DNA of 25,452 nt from Candidatus Gastranaerophilales bacterium (lineage in GTDB: Bacteria > Cyanobacteriota > Vampirovibrionia > Gastranaerophilales > Gastranaerophilaceae): the NCBI GenBank assembly GCA_900769355.1, contig CAAGGG010000003.1, positions 1-25,452 of the forward strand, in the 5' to 3' direction. This document shows, in pieces, positions 1 through 7,579 of the stretch. The stretch's first letter is position 1. Each line of letters begins with the position of its first letter. The notes under the pieces are model-generated. The model saw nothing but the letters and a program-made list of their open reading frames with translations, was not told the DNA's origin and made no database searches. The position numbers were made by a program, and so were the translations under genes.

Positions 1-112
1 AAGATTTAAGTGTAGTCGAAACACTAAATATAAATAGATTCATTAACCCCAAAAACATATAAACTCCTAAATAATAAACACTAAAAGAGACCATTAGGAT
101 GCAGAAAACGAC

Positions 113-139
113 CCACTCACTTGTGAGTGGTTTTTTTTT
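113..139 (+). terminator. Rho-independent terminator of an unseen upstream gene
   Basis: A perfect 8-bp stem, CCACTCAC (113-120) and GTGAGTGG (123-130), closes a TT loop and is followed directly by nine T residues (131-139). This is a textbook intrinsic terminator for plus-strand transcription. The gene it serves must lie at or before the left edge of the window, because no open frame is recognisable in positions 1-112. Confidence 0.85.
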
Positions 140-323
140 ATGTTCATGCGAGGCTTACGAATAGTCGTCATTCTGAAAGCTTAGAATATTAATACGAACG
201 TATAGTGAGTGTATAATATTCGTGCTATTCAGGATCTAGTTTGATGTTAAAGTAGAACCTCAGGACTAATACCGTCTCCTGCACAAATGGGAAAATATAC
301 ATAATATTAGTATGAGATATTAG

Positions 324-345
324 ACTCCGGATCGTAGTCCGGAGT
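324..345. repeat. GC-rich perfect hairpin
   Basis: ACTCCGGA (324-331) pairs with TCCGGAGT (338-345) around a 6-base loop. No T-run follows on either strand, so a simple intrinsic terminator is unlikely. Its GC content stands out from the AT-rich surroundings. It could be part of a dispersed palindromic repeat, or a structure at the 3' end of the rsmG transcript. Confidence 0.5.
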
Positions 346-431
346 GACTGTTACATAGAAATTTTAACCTTCTGCGTTCCCCTTTTTTGATAAAAACTTT
401 GCATCTTGGCATCTAATTCTGACAATTTATT

Positions 432-1025
432 CTAATTAACTGTTATTACAACCAAATTCCTTGTATGGTTTTCTGCAAGTGGTAGATCGTATTGGATTAT
501 GTCAACGACTTTTGCATTGTATTTCTTTAAAATATGCTGTGCTTCGTCAATTTCCTCTTGTGCCTTAACAGATTTATAGGCAACAAAATATCCACCTTTT
601 TTTAGGTGTGGAATTGCATATTCTACAATTTTACCAAGGTTTGCCACAGCTCTTGATGTTACGATATCAAATTTTTGGTCTATATTTTCAACTCTTTCAC
701 AAATCGGGGTCAAATTTTTGATATCCAAAGTGTTTTTTATTGAAACAATTGCGTTAATCTTTTTCTTAATGCTGTCGACTGCAGTTACAGAAATATTTGG
801 ATATGCAAGTGATATTGGCACTGATGGAAAGCCGCCGCCTGTTCCAAAATCCAATAATTCTTTTGTTTCAATATTATATTTTTCAAAGAATTTTTCTATA
901 GCCAAGCTGTCGAAAATATGTTTTTCCCACAAGTATTTTTCATCGTTTTTAGAAATCAAGTTTACTTTTGCATTTTCAGCCAAAAAAGCTTTTATGTAGT
1001 TTTCAAAAAATTCTTTATTTTTCAT
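432..1025 (-). CDS. rsmG: 16S rRNA (guanine-527-N7)-methyltransferase RsmG
   Basis: RsmG (GidB) uses S-adenosylmethionine to methylate N7 of G527 in 16S rRNA, in the cytoplasm. The 197-residue product has the family features in order: the N-terminal NLISKND...WEKHIFDSL region (about 22-41), the SAM-binding glycine loop LLDFGTGGGFPSVP (about 57-70), DIVTSRAVANL (about 120-130) and YFVAYKS (about 147-153). It is slightly short for the family (usually ~205-240). The ATG is preceded by an AAAAAAGG ribosome binding site and overlaps the end of the upstream ATPase/TPR gene by 11 bp, so the two are probably cotranscribed and translationally coupled. Confidence 0.95.
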   Translation of the reverse strand: MKNKEFFENYIKAFLAENAKVNLISKNDEKYLWEKHIFDSLAIEKFFEKYNIETKELLDFGTGGGFPSVPISLAYPNISVTAVDSIKKKINAIVSIKNTLDIKNLTPICERVENIDQKFDIVTSRAVANLGKIVEYAIPHLKKGGYFVAYKSVKAQEEIDEAQHILKKYNAKVVDIIQYDLPLAENHTRNLVVITVN

Positions 1026-3342
1026 TATATACCTTTTTTATGTCGTTAATTCGTTGGTCAATTTTTTCGATATTGTCTTTTGTAAAATTATTTTGTGCTA
1101 AGGATTTTGCCTTGTCGTAATATTTTATTGCAACAGCATAATCTTTTTGAACGTAGTAAAAATCTCCGAGTGCCAAGTCTGATGATGCAATGTAAAACGG
1201 TTCATTGAGCTCGATTGCACAATTTTTTGCGCGTTTTAAATATGCAAGCGATTTGTTTTTATCCAAAATAAGTTCGGACAATTTCATTGCAGACATGTAA
1301 ACTCCGTTGTTATTTTGCGTTATTTCATCAAGTCTGAGGCTTTCTTGCAAGTATCTGATTGCGAGTTCTGTCTTGCCGTGCTCATCAAAAATTGTTGCAA
1401 GGTTTGAAAGTGTTGATGACAAATACTTATTAATTTTCGGATCTTGAGATATTTCGACGCATTTTTTGTAAAATTTCACTGCTGTTTCAATATCGCCTTC
1501 TTCGTCGCAATTCAGAGCGTATTTGAAGTACAATTCCGCAAGTACGGATTTTTCAATTCCTGTTGTAGAATTTGGCAAAGCGGATTTTATGCTGTTGCCA
1601 GTAATGCTTGAAAGCAAAAGTTCTGATTTTAGTTTAAGATTTGACGAAATTGTTTCAGATAAAATTTCTTCCAATATTTTTTGAGATTTTTCACGTTTGA
1701 ATGTAATGTAGAAAATGTTTGCGATTTCGTATTTACAAGCGTTGATTTTTTCTGTGTCTCCAGTTGAAATGTAGAATTCTTCTGCAAGTTCGTAATATTT
1801 TTGAGCGTTAAACCAATCGGACAATTTGTAAAAGTTTTCTCCGAGTTTTGAATATAAAACTGGTAAGAAGGTATAAAAATCGTCGTCTTTGTTCTTTGTT
1901 AGAGCTTTTTGCAAAATCATGACAGCTTTTTTATAGTCATATTTCTCTTCTTCTTTTTTAGCCAGATTTAAAAGACTTACAAGCGACATGTTTTTGATTT
2001 CATCGAGGGTCTGTTGGTTTTTGGCAGAAATATCGACGAATGTATTTATTGAGTCTGCAATTTTATTCATAATTGCCATTTCGTTTTCTTCGGAATCGAA
2101 AACAAACGAAATTTTCTTTATTTGTTCGTCTTTTTCTTCTTTAGTTTTAGGAATTTCTTCTGCAATTTTTTGTTCAATAAATTGGACTTCCGGAACCGGT
2201 TTTTGCGGTAAGATCGGCTTTTTCGGGATAAATAAGCTGTGAAATTCAATTTCTGCACGCATTGTTTGTCGAGAAATAAGCAAATCTCTTTCTAGCGGTT
2301 TGAGCGGAAGTTGTGTTTTGTATAATTCGACACAGCTTTTGTGTATTTTTACTGCAATATTGTCTGCAATTGAGTTTTGCGAGATGTCTTTGTAGTAATC
2401 TTGAAGGTAAATCAAAGAACCTTCACGTGTCAAAATCATGTTGTCGACAAAATATGCGATGCGTTCTGCATTGTATAAGTTTAAAGTTTTTAAAAGTTTG
2501 ACGTTAACCGGGTGGCGCATAATCGTCAAAAATCTTAATAAGTGACCGCTTACAGGGTCAACAAGCGATAAAGCTTCTCTTAGAATAAATTCATTGAAAG
2601 ACAAGAAACTTTTTGTGTAACCTGATAAAAAGTCCATTAAGCTGAGTTTTCGAGTCTGCATTACTTTTATCGCAAGCGTTGTGTAAAAATAGTAGCCACG
2701 TGAATATTTATATAATTCGTCTGATAGCGGTCCAATTTGCTTAAAATCTTCGGCTTTGAGATATTTTTCAAAAATTCCTTTTTCAAGAGCTGAAATTGCA
2801 ACACGCTCAAAGTTCTCGCCAAAATCTGTGTAGTCGAATTTTCGCCCAATTAGAATAATTTTGACATTTGTCAAATTGGATATATGCAGAATAAAATCAA
2901 GTATTTCTTGTTTGTTGTTCTTTAAAATTTGCTCAAAAGAGTTGATGACAACAATAACAGGCTTTAGTATGGAATCAAAATAGGCATTGATTTTTTGCGT
3001 AAAATTTTCAGTTCTTACTTTTGGGTATTGGATAACTCCTTGAGCAGTTAGCCTTTTAAAGTTATCAAAAAATTCAAGCAAAATGTCATCTAAGATGGTT
3101 GTTTCAAAGCAATTGTATCTTAGTGTAATAACATCTTCGCTCAAAAAAGAAAGAGCTTGATTTACAACCATAACTTTTCCTGTGCCCATAAATCCGTTTA
3201 TCAATAATAATGGGGTGTCTGAGTTAAAAAAGTTTATAATCTTTTCAATTTGAGTGAGGTTATTTTCGATAAGAAATTGATTAATTCCTATATCTTGTTT
3301 TAAAATTATTTTTTTGTCGACAGCCTCTTTAATGAATTCCAT
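1015..3342 (-). CDS. STAND-like P-loop ATPase with C-terminal TPR repeats
   Basis: The 775-residue product has an N-terminal NTPase region and a long helical C-terminal half. The P-loop reads GFMGTGKV (about 50-57), so Val stands where Ser/Thr normally coordinates magnesium. The Walker-B-like strand VIVVINSFEQ (about 129-138) has Asn in place of the usual first Asp. LIGRKFD (about 165-170) resembles a sensor strand. From about residue 450 onwards there are repeated helix pairs with TPR character (for example FYKLSDWFNAQKYYELAEE and YFKALNCDEEGD-like units ending in YYDKAK). No signal peptide or membrane segment is visible. It lies upstream of and overlaps rsmG. Domain layout resembles STAND signalling ATPases, where TPRs sense a partner, but no specific function can be assigned. 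No Shine-Dalgarno is visible before the ATG. Confidence 0.8.
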   Translation of the reverse strand: MEFIKEAVDKKIILKQDIGINQFLIENNLTQIEKIINFFNSDTPLLLINGFMGTGKVMVVNQALSFLSEDVITLRYNCFETTILDDILLEFFDNFKRLTAQGVIQYPKVRTENFTQKINAYFDSILKPVIVVINSFEQILKNNKQEILDFILHISNLTNVKIILIGRKFDYTDFGENFERVAISALEKGIFEKYLKAEDFKQIGPLSDELYKYSRGYYFYTTLAIKVMQTRKLSLMDFLSGYTKSFLSFNEFILREALSLVDPVSGHLLRFLTIMRHPVNVKLLKTLNLYNAERIAYFVDNMILTREGSLIYLQDYYKDISQNSIADNIAVKIHKSCVELYKTQLPLKPLERDLLISRQTMRAEIEFHSLFIPKKPILPQKPVPEVQFIEQKIAEEIPKTKEEKDEQIKKISFVFDSEENEMAIMNKIADSINTFVDISAKNQQTLDEIKNMSLVSLLNLAKKEEEKYDYKKAVMILQKALTKNKDDDFYTFLPVLYSKLGENFYKLSDWFNAQKYYELAEEFYISTGDTEKINACKYEIANIFYITFKREKSQKILEEILSETISSNLKLKSELLLSSITGNSIKSALPNSTTGIEKSVLAELYFKYALNCDEEGDIETAVKFYKKCVEISQDPKINKYLSSTLSNLATIFDEHGKTELAIRYLQESLRLDEITQNNNGVYMSAMKLSELILDKNKSLAYLKRAKNCAIELNEPFYIASSDLALGDFYYVQKDYAVAIKYYDKAKSLAQNNFTKDNIEKIDQRINDIKKVYNEK

Positions 3343-3348
3343 AAAGCT

Positions 3349-3377
3349 ATATTAATAGATTTCTTAAAATTTTGCAA
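3349..3377 (-). promoter_or_regulatory. Candidate promoter for the ATPase/TPR - rsmG operon
   Basis: On the minus strand TTGCAA (3377-3372) is followed after 17 bases by TAATAT (3354-3349), a weak -10 match. The -10 ends six bases before the ATG at 3342, and no ribosome binding site fits in between, so the mRNA may be leaderless. The TTGCAA is self-complementary and also serves as the -35 of the divergent plus-strand promoter. This is prediction by eye only. Confidence 0.4.
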
Positions 3378-3400
3378 ATACAAAATTTTTATAGTACAAT
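3372..3400 (+). promoter_or_regulatory. Candidate sigma-70-type promoter for the envelope operon
   Basis: TTGCAA (3372-3377), a 17-base spacer and TACAAT (3395-3400) match -35 and -10 elements reasonably well. The expected transcription start, near 3407, leaves a short leader with an AGGGG ribosome binding site before the ATG at 3430. The -35 hexamer is shared with the divergent minus-strand candidate. Confidence 0.55.
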
Positions 3401-3429
3401 TTTGTTATAACAGATATGAGGGGAAACTT

Positions 3430-3534
3430 ATGGAATTTTTTAGAAAACATCAAAGAGTTATTATCGCAGTAATTGCAGTTACATTTATTGCATGGACTGT
3501 TGGCTTAATGTTGTTACCTCTTATGGTTAAATAG
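3430..3534 (+). CDS. 34-residue single-pass membrane mini-protein
   Basis: A short frame with an ATG start and a strong AGGGG ribosome binding site 7-8 bases upstream. The product begins MEFFRKHQR, followed by one hydrophobic segment (about residues 10-30, VIIAVIAVTFIAWTVGLMLL) and ends PLMVK. The stop is five bases before the M23 peptidase gene, so it is probably the first cistron of the envelope operon. The aromatic/basic start followed by a membrane helix resembles the N-terminal anchor of SurA/PpiD-like periplasmic chaperones, but nothing follows the anchor. It may be a small accessory membrane protein or a translated leader that couples translation of the next gene. Function unknown. Confidence 0.6.
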   Translation: MEFFRKHQRVIIAVIAVTFIAWTVGLMLLPLMVK

Positions 3535-3539
3535 AAGAT

Positions 3540-4658
3540 ATGAGAAAATTTATAAAAAAACTTTTCATAATTATAATGGCTTTGCTTATAGGAAATGTGG
3601 GATTGATGGCTGAAGCTAATCAGCTAAGAACAATTCAGCATAAGCAAAGAGTTACGCATGAGAAAATTAAGCGTCTTAAAGTGTTGGAACATCTTGAAAA
3701 GAATAAACTTTATAAAAATCAACAAAAGCTTGAACAGACGTCAAATAATCTTCAGCAATCAAAGAACAAGTATTCGACACTTGAAGTGCAATTAGCGCAG
3801 ATGGAAAGAGATTTGAATGCATCTGTTGCTGAGTTTAATCAGGCAAATGTTGATATGCGTAAACGAATCAGGCAAGTTTATAAAAATCAAAGAACGGGCA
3901 TGTTCCAGTTGATTTTGACGGCAAAAGATTTGAATACATTGTTAGACGTCGTTTATTTTGAAAAGATTGTTTTGAAGAAAGATTATGCAAGGATTATGGC
4001 CGTTCGTGCAAAATCTCAACGAATTGCGGCTATGAAAAGAGATATTCAAGCTAAGAAGATAGCTTTAGCGCAATCAATTCAGGCGATTAATTCTCAACAA
4101 AAAGATATTAAATCTGCAATTGCAATAAATCAGAGCATGATTAGTAAATATAAGACTGATAGAAAGACTTATGAACGTGCTGAAAGAGAGCTTGCAAGGC
4201 AATCCGCAAGTATTCAGAGCATGATTGCAAGAAACAGAGGCGGTTCAACTGTAAGAATTACGTCAACCGGCTTTATGCGACCGATTGGTGGACGGATTAC
4301 GTCTCCTTTTGGTTGGAGAACTCACCCGATATTTAATAGTAGAACGTTTCACTCAGGTGTTGATATTGCAGGTCCAAATCATGGAAGTGTCCATGCTTCA
4401 AATTCCGGTAAAGTGATTTATTCCGGTTGGTATGGTGGATATGGAAAAGTTGTAATATTAGATCATGGTGTTGTGAATGGAAAGCCGACTACAACCCTTT
4501 ATGCGCACATGTCATCAATAAAAGTCGGACAAGGTCAATTTGTTCACAAGGGCGATGTGGTTGGATATGAAGGAACAACTGGTTACAGTACAGGACCACA
4601 TGTTCATTTTGAGGTAAGAATTAACGGAAAACCTAACAATCCGTTGAATTATATTTAA
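3540..4658 (+). CDS. EnvC-like M23 (LytM) murein endopeptidase with coiled-coil
   Basis: The 372-residue protein is predicted to cut peptidoglycan cross-links in the periplasm, or to regulate cell-wall amidases as EnvC does. It has an N-terminal signal peptide (basic MRKFIKK, hydrophobic core, likely cleavage after AEA near 26), then long coiled-coil helices (about 27-235), then a LytM domain (about 244-372). The zinc ligands of M23 peptidases appear intact: H271 and D275 in HSGVD, H323 in YAHM, and H354/H356 in HVHFEV. Proteobacterial EnvC lacks these ligands, so this protein may be an active enzyme. It starts five bases after the mini-protein stop and lies 13 bases before the lptD-like gene, suggesting coordinated wall and outer-membrane assembly. 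Confidence 0.9.
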   Translation: MRKFIKKLFIIIMALLIGNVGLMAEANQLRTIQHKQRVTHEKIKRLKVLEHLEKNKLYKNQQKLEQTSNNLQQSKNKYSTLEVQLAQMERDLNASVAEFNQANVDMRKRIRQVYKNQRTGMFQLILTAKDLNTLLDVVYFEKIVLKKDYARIMAVRAKSQRIAAMKRDIQAKKIALAQSIQAINSQQKDIKSAIAINQSMISKYKTDRKTYERAERELARQSASIQSMIARNRGGSTVRITSTGFMRPIGGRITSPFGWRTHPIFNSRTFHSGVDIAGPNHGSVHASNSGKVIYSGWYGGYGKVVILDHGVVNGKPTTTLYAHMSSIKVGQGQFVHKGDVVGYEGTTGYSTGPHVHFEVRINGKPNNPLNYI

Positions 4659-4671
4659 TGAAGGCAGAGAA

Positions 4672-6921
4672 TTGAAAAAGTATTTATTAATAACAGCTTT
4701 AATATTATCAACGATGGTGCAACCGGCTATGGCAACCGGTTCTTTGAGCAGCTCAGAAGAGTTGGAAGAATTGTTTAATGATGGTTTTTATGAAACACCA
4801 TTTGGAGCTCAGATGCCTGATGTTACTGTTGTTGAAGGGAGTACTATGAAGCCTGTTCGTGGTATGCCTCTTTTCAAAAAAACTCGTATTAAGGTGACGA
4901 ATAAGTTAAGAGAACGGAAATATAAGAAGACATTAGAGCTTATTGAAAAAGAAAAACAGGAACAGGCAAAAGAAGAATCTGAGGAAAATGCAAAGCTTAA
5001 TAGAGAATTGAATATCAATTTTTCTGACCCGACAAAAACTTCTGATGTAGAGTCACAAACAGATGCTAAATCTAGTAAAAAGGCTGATAAAAAGAAGGTT
5101 TCAAAAGAGCAAAAATCTGATGATACACTGGAACTTGAAGGCGGTGTAAAACAGCAGGTTACTCAAAATGATGTAACTCTTGATGCTGATAATATTGATT
5201 ATGATGATAAAACGTTTGATATTACGGCAACAGGGCACCCTGTTCTGGTTTTTCCGCCTCAAAATGTTACGATAAAAGCGGACAAAATGATTTATAACAA
5301 AGCTTCTAATAATTTAAAGGCTTATGGTACAGTTGAAGTTATTCGTGACGGCAAGAGTGTTTTCGGAGACTTTTTGCAAATTAATATGAATGAAGAAGAT
5401 GCATTTTTAAATAATATGCGAACAAAAGAATCTGTTGTCGAAATGACGTCTAAAAATGCAGAAATGACAGATGACAAGATTACGTTGTACAATGGCCGAA
5501 TTGAGTCGAAAGATTCTTATATTTTAAATCTTCATACAAGAATGATTGGTGGTAACTATTTCAACAGCCTGATACTTGATGAAGATGACAAGTCTGAAAT
5601 TTTTGATGGTACAGGTGATACTGCGATTAATATCAAGGCTAAAGAAGTTGATATTAATGCAAAAAAATATAACGATGTAATAAGTCTTAAAAAAGCTCAA
5701 TTTTATGCCGGAGATGCGCACCTGTTTAATTATCCGTTGCTAACAATTCATACAAATAAAAAGCACGAGTTTTTTGATGCGAACTATCCGGAACTTGGTT
5801 CAAGAGGTCGTTTAGGAATGTTCGCAGGTCCTGGTTTTGTATTTGATACGCCTTTACAAGATGGATCTACTTTAAAACTATTGCCAATTATTAACAGTAA
5901 AAGCGGCTTGGGATTCGGTGGAATGGCTAAATACCGCAGTGCAACGAACTATACTGATTTAGGTTATGGTTCTGCTGCAAATGTTTTTATCTTAAGAGGT
6001 AAGCAATTCTTAGATGATAAATTATACTTGCAATATGGTGCAAATTCGTATATGAATGAATGGTGGTTCGGACCTAGAATGCCTAAATATGGTGTAGAAT
6101 TGATTTATCATGATAGAGGTGTAATTCCATCTACAATAGGTAAAGGTTTGGATTTGAATTTTAAGCATCGTGCAAGTTTCGGTTATATGCAGAATAATGA
6201 TTATAACAGGCATGGCGAACATTTTGATGTATCTGATATTGGAACGACAAGAACAAGATATATGGCTGAAATTGCACAGTCTTTATACAATTATAAGGAC
6301 GTTGAAAACAGAATGGCATTGAGTCTCTCTATGGTAATGCAAGGTAGTGCAGCATTATATGGTACCGGTGATACTCAGTTTGTTGGTAGAGTAGGTCCTT
6401 TTGTTCATTCTCAGGTAAAAAATTGGATGCAAGACATTGGATTTTTTATGGCTGCTTATCAGGATAATTCTCCATTACAAATGTATGATGCATTTAGGTA
6501 TGGGCATTCTATGTTTGTTATCAGAGAATCTTTAAGATTGTGTAAATATGTGACGGTTGCTTGGTCTGGTGTTATCAGAACTGATGCCCGAAATAATCCG
6601 GCTAACAATGATATGTTCCAAGAAAACTCGTTTATCTTGGCATTTGGACCAGATGATGTCAAGTTGAGTATTGGTTATGACTGGGTAAGACAACAGACAT
6701 ATTTCTCATTTGTTTTGGCTATGGACACCAAAGGATCGTCTTTGGATTACGAAAAAATGGTTATTAAAAACCCTGACAGATTAGCCAAGAGTAATCGTGA
6801 GGAACCGGAATTGAAGGTTTATGAGGTTGAAAATAATACATCAGATAATAATCCTGTTGTTAAAAAAATGATGTATGCGGAAGTTATTGATATTGAGGAT
6901 CCAAATAGAGAGCAGTTATAA
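4672..6921 (+). CDS. LptD/OstA-like outer-membrane LPS assembly protein
   Basis: LptD forms the outer-membrane barrel that inserts lipopolysaccharide. The 749-residue product starts at a TTG, chosen because it begins directly with a signal peptide (MKKYLLITALILSTMVQPAMA); the ATG at 4658 runs into a stop after five codons. A charged low-complexity linker (about 80-155, rich in Lys/Glu/Ser) precedes an OstA/LptA-type beta-jellyroll region (about 158-280, with LDADNIDYDDKTFDITATG and IKADKMIYNKASNNLKAYG as typical repeats). A long beta-rich, aromatic region (about 370-700) fits a barrel. Only one cysteine is present (in RLCKYV), so the interdomain disulfides of E. coli LptD cannot form. The genomic setting with lpxI and lpxB supports the LPS role; the barrel assignment itself is inference. 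Confidence 0.75.
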   Translation: MKKYLLITALILSTMVQPAMATGSLSSSEELEELFNDGFYETPFGAQMPDVTVVEGSTMKPVRGMPLFKKTRIKVTNKLRERKYKKTLELIEKEKQEQAKEESEENAKLNRELNINFSDPTKTSDVESQTDAKSSKKADKKKVSKEQKSDDTLELEGGVKQQVTQNDVTLDADNIDYDDKTFDITATGHPVLVFPPQNVTIKADKMIYNKASNNLKAYGTVEVIRDGKSVFGDFLQINMNEEDAFLNNMRTKESVVEMTSKNAEMTDDKITLYNGRIESKDSYILNLHTRMIGGNYFNSLILDEDDKSEIFDGTGDTAINIKAKEVDINAKKYNDVISLKKAQFYAGDAHLFNYPLLTIHTNKKHEFFDANYPELGSRGRLGMFAGPGFVFDTPLQDGSTLKLLPIINSKSGLGFGGMAKYRSATNYTDLGYGSAANVFILRGKQFLDDKLYLQYGANSYMNEWWFGPRMPKYGVELIYHDRGVIPSTIGKGLDLNFKHRASFGYMQNNDYNRHGEHFDVSDIGTTRTRYMAEIAQSLYNYKDVENRMALSLSMVMQGSAALYGTGDTQFVGRVGPFVHSQVKNWMQDIGFFMAAYQDNSPLQMYDAFRYGHSMFVIRESLRLCKYVTVAWSGVIRTDARNNPANNDMFQENSFILAFGPDDVKLSIGYDWVRQQTYFSFVLAMDTKGSSLDYEKMVIKNPDRLAKSNREEPELKVYEVENNTSDNNPVVKKMMYAEVIDIEDPNREQL

Positions 6922-7547
6922 TGAGTAAATTAGATAATTTAAAAAAAGAAATAATTGAGTATGGAAAACTTGCCGGAGTAAAGAATTTTACCCCGGGGTA
7001 TTCAGGAAACTTTTCTGCTCGATATGGTGACAAAATATTGATTACAACTTCAGGGTCGTCAAATGGATATTTAGCAGAAGATGAACTTGTTTTGATGGAT
7101 TTTGAAGGGAAGTCGTTGGAAGAAGGTAAGAAGCCATCATCTGAAAAGATGTTACATGTGGAATTTTATAAACAAAGACCTGATGTGAATTATATAATAC
7201 ACGTTCACCCTGTTTTTTTGAGTTCGTTTGCGTGTTGCAAAATAGCATTGGACGAGCCTATTATGGCAGAGAATGTTTTTTATTTTGGGCAAATTCCGCT
7301 TGCAGAGTACGGACTTCCAGGATCAATGGATTTGGTTGAAAAAACAGCTAAGTATTTTAAAGATTATGATGCTATATTGATGGCAAATCATGGTTTTGTT
7401 GTTGGTGACAAAACTATAAAAGATGCTTTTTTAAAGTTGGAACTTGCAGAAAGTTATGCTCAGATTGTGTTTAATACCAAAATGATGGGCGGGGCTGTGT
7501 TGTTTAAACAAGAGCAAGTTGATGAGATAAATTCGCTAAAAAAATAA
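6921..7547 (+). CDS. Class II aldolase/adducin-family protein (sugar-phosphate aldolase or epimerase type)
   Basis: Members of this zinc-dependent family (L-fuculose-1-phosphate aldolase, L-ribulose-5-phosphate 4-epimerase, methylthioribulose-1-phosphate dehydratase) act on the C-C bond or hydroxyl next to a sugar-phosphate carbonyl. The 208-residue product has the expected metal site: H94 and H96 in IIHVHP and H157 in MANHGF, with catalytic E75 in KPSSEKM. The spacing matches the E73/H92/H94/H155 pattern of E. coli FucA. The phosphate-binding GYSGNFSAR and ITTSGS loops (about 26-46) are present. The substrate cannot be told from sequence. The ATG overlaps the lptD-like stop by one base, so it is translated with the envelope genes and may make or recycle a sugar used in the cell surface. 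Confidence 0.88.
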   Translation: MSKLDNLKKEIIEYGKLAGVKNFTPGYSGNFSARYGDKILITTSGSSNGYLAEDELVLMDFEGKSLEEGKKPSSEKMLHVEFYKQRPDVNYIIHVHPVFLSSFACCKIALDEPIMAENVFYFGQIPLAEYGLPGSMDLVEKTAKYFKDYDAILMANHGFVVGDKTIKDAFLKLELAESYAQIVFNTKMMGGAVLFKQEQVDEINSLKK

Positions 7548-7550
7548 TTG

Positions 7551-7559
7551 TGATATAAT
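7551..7559 (+). promoter_or_regulatory. Candidate extended -10 promoter before lpxI
   Basis: TGA directly precedes a perfect TATAAT (7554-7559), giving an extended -10 element in the 32-base gap between the aldolase gene and lpxI. No good -35 is visible at the right distance. It could give lpxI and lpxB expression independent of the upstream operon. A GAGG ribosome binding site follows before the ATG at 7580. Confidence 0.4.
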
Positions 7560-7579
7560 CAAGTAAAAGAGGAAAATAA

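Larger units (their letters stand above)
1..431. other. Intergenic region at left edge, no gene recognised
   Basis: I see no convincing coding region or RNA gene in these 431 bases. They hold a plus-strand terminator (113-139), an imperfect AT-rich inverted repeat with arms at 184-195 and 211-221 (one-base bulge), and a perfect GC-rich hairpin at 324-345. The string CGTCATTCTGA at 166-176 recurs at 25394-25404 near the other end of the window, which suggests dispersed intergenic repeat material. The last ~90 bases are the region downstream of rsmG, which enters from the right on the minus strand. Confidence 0.6.
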
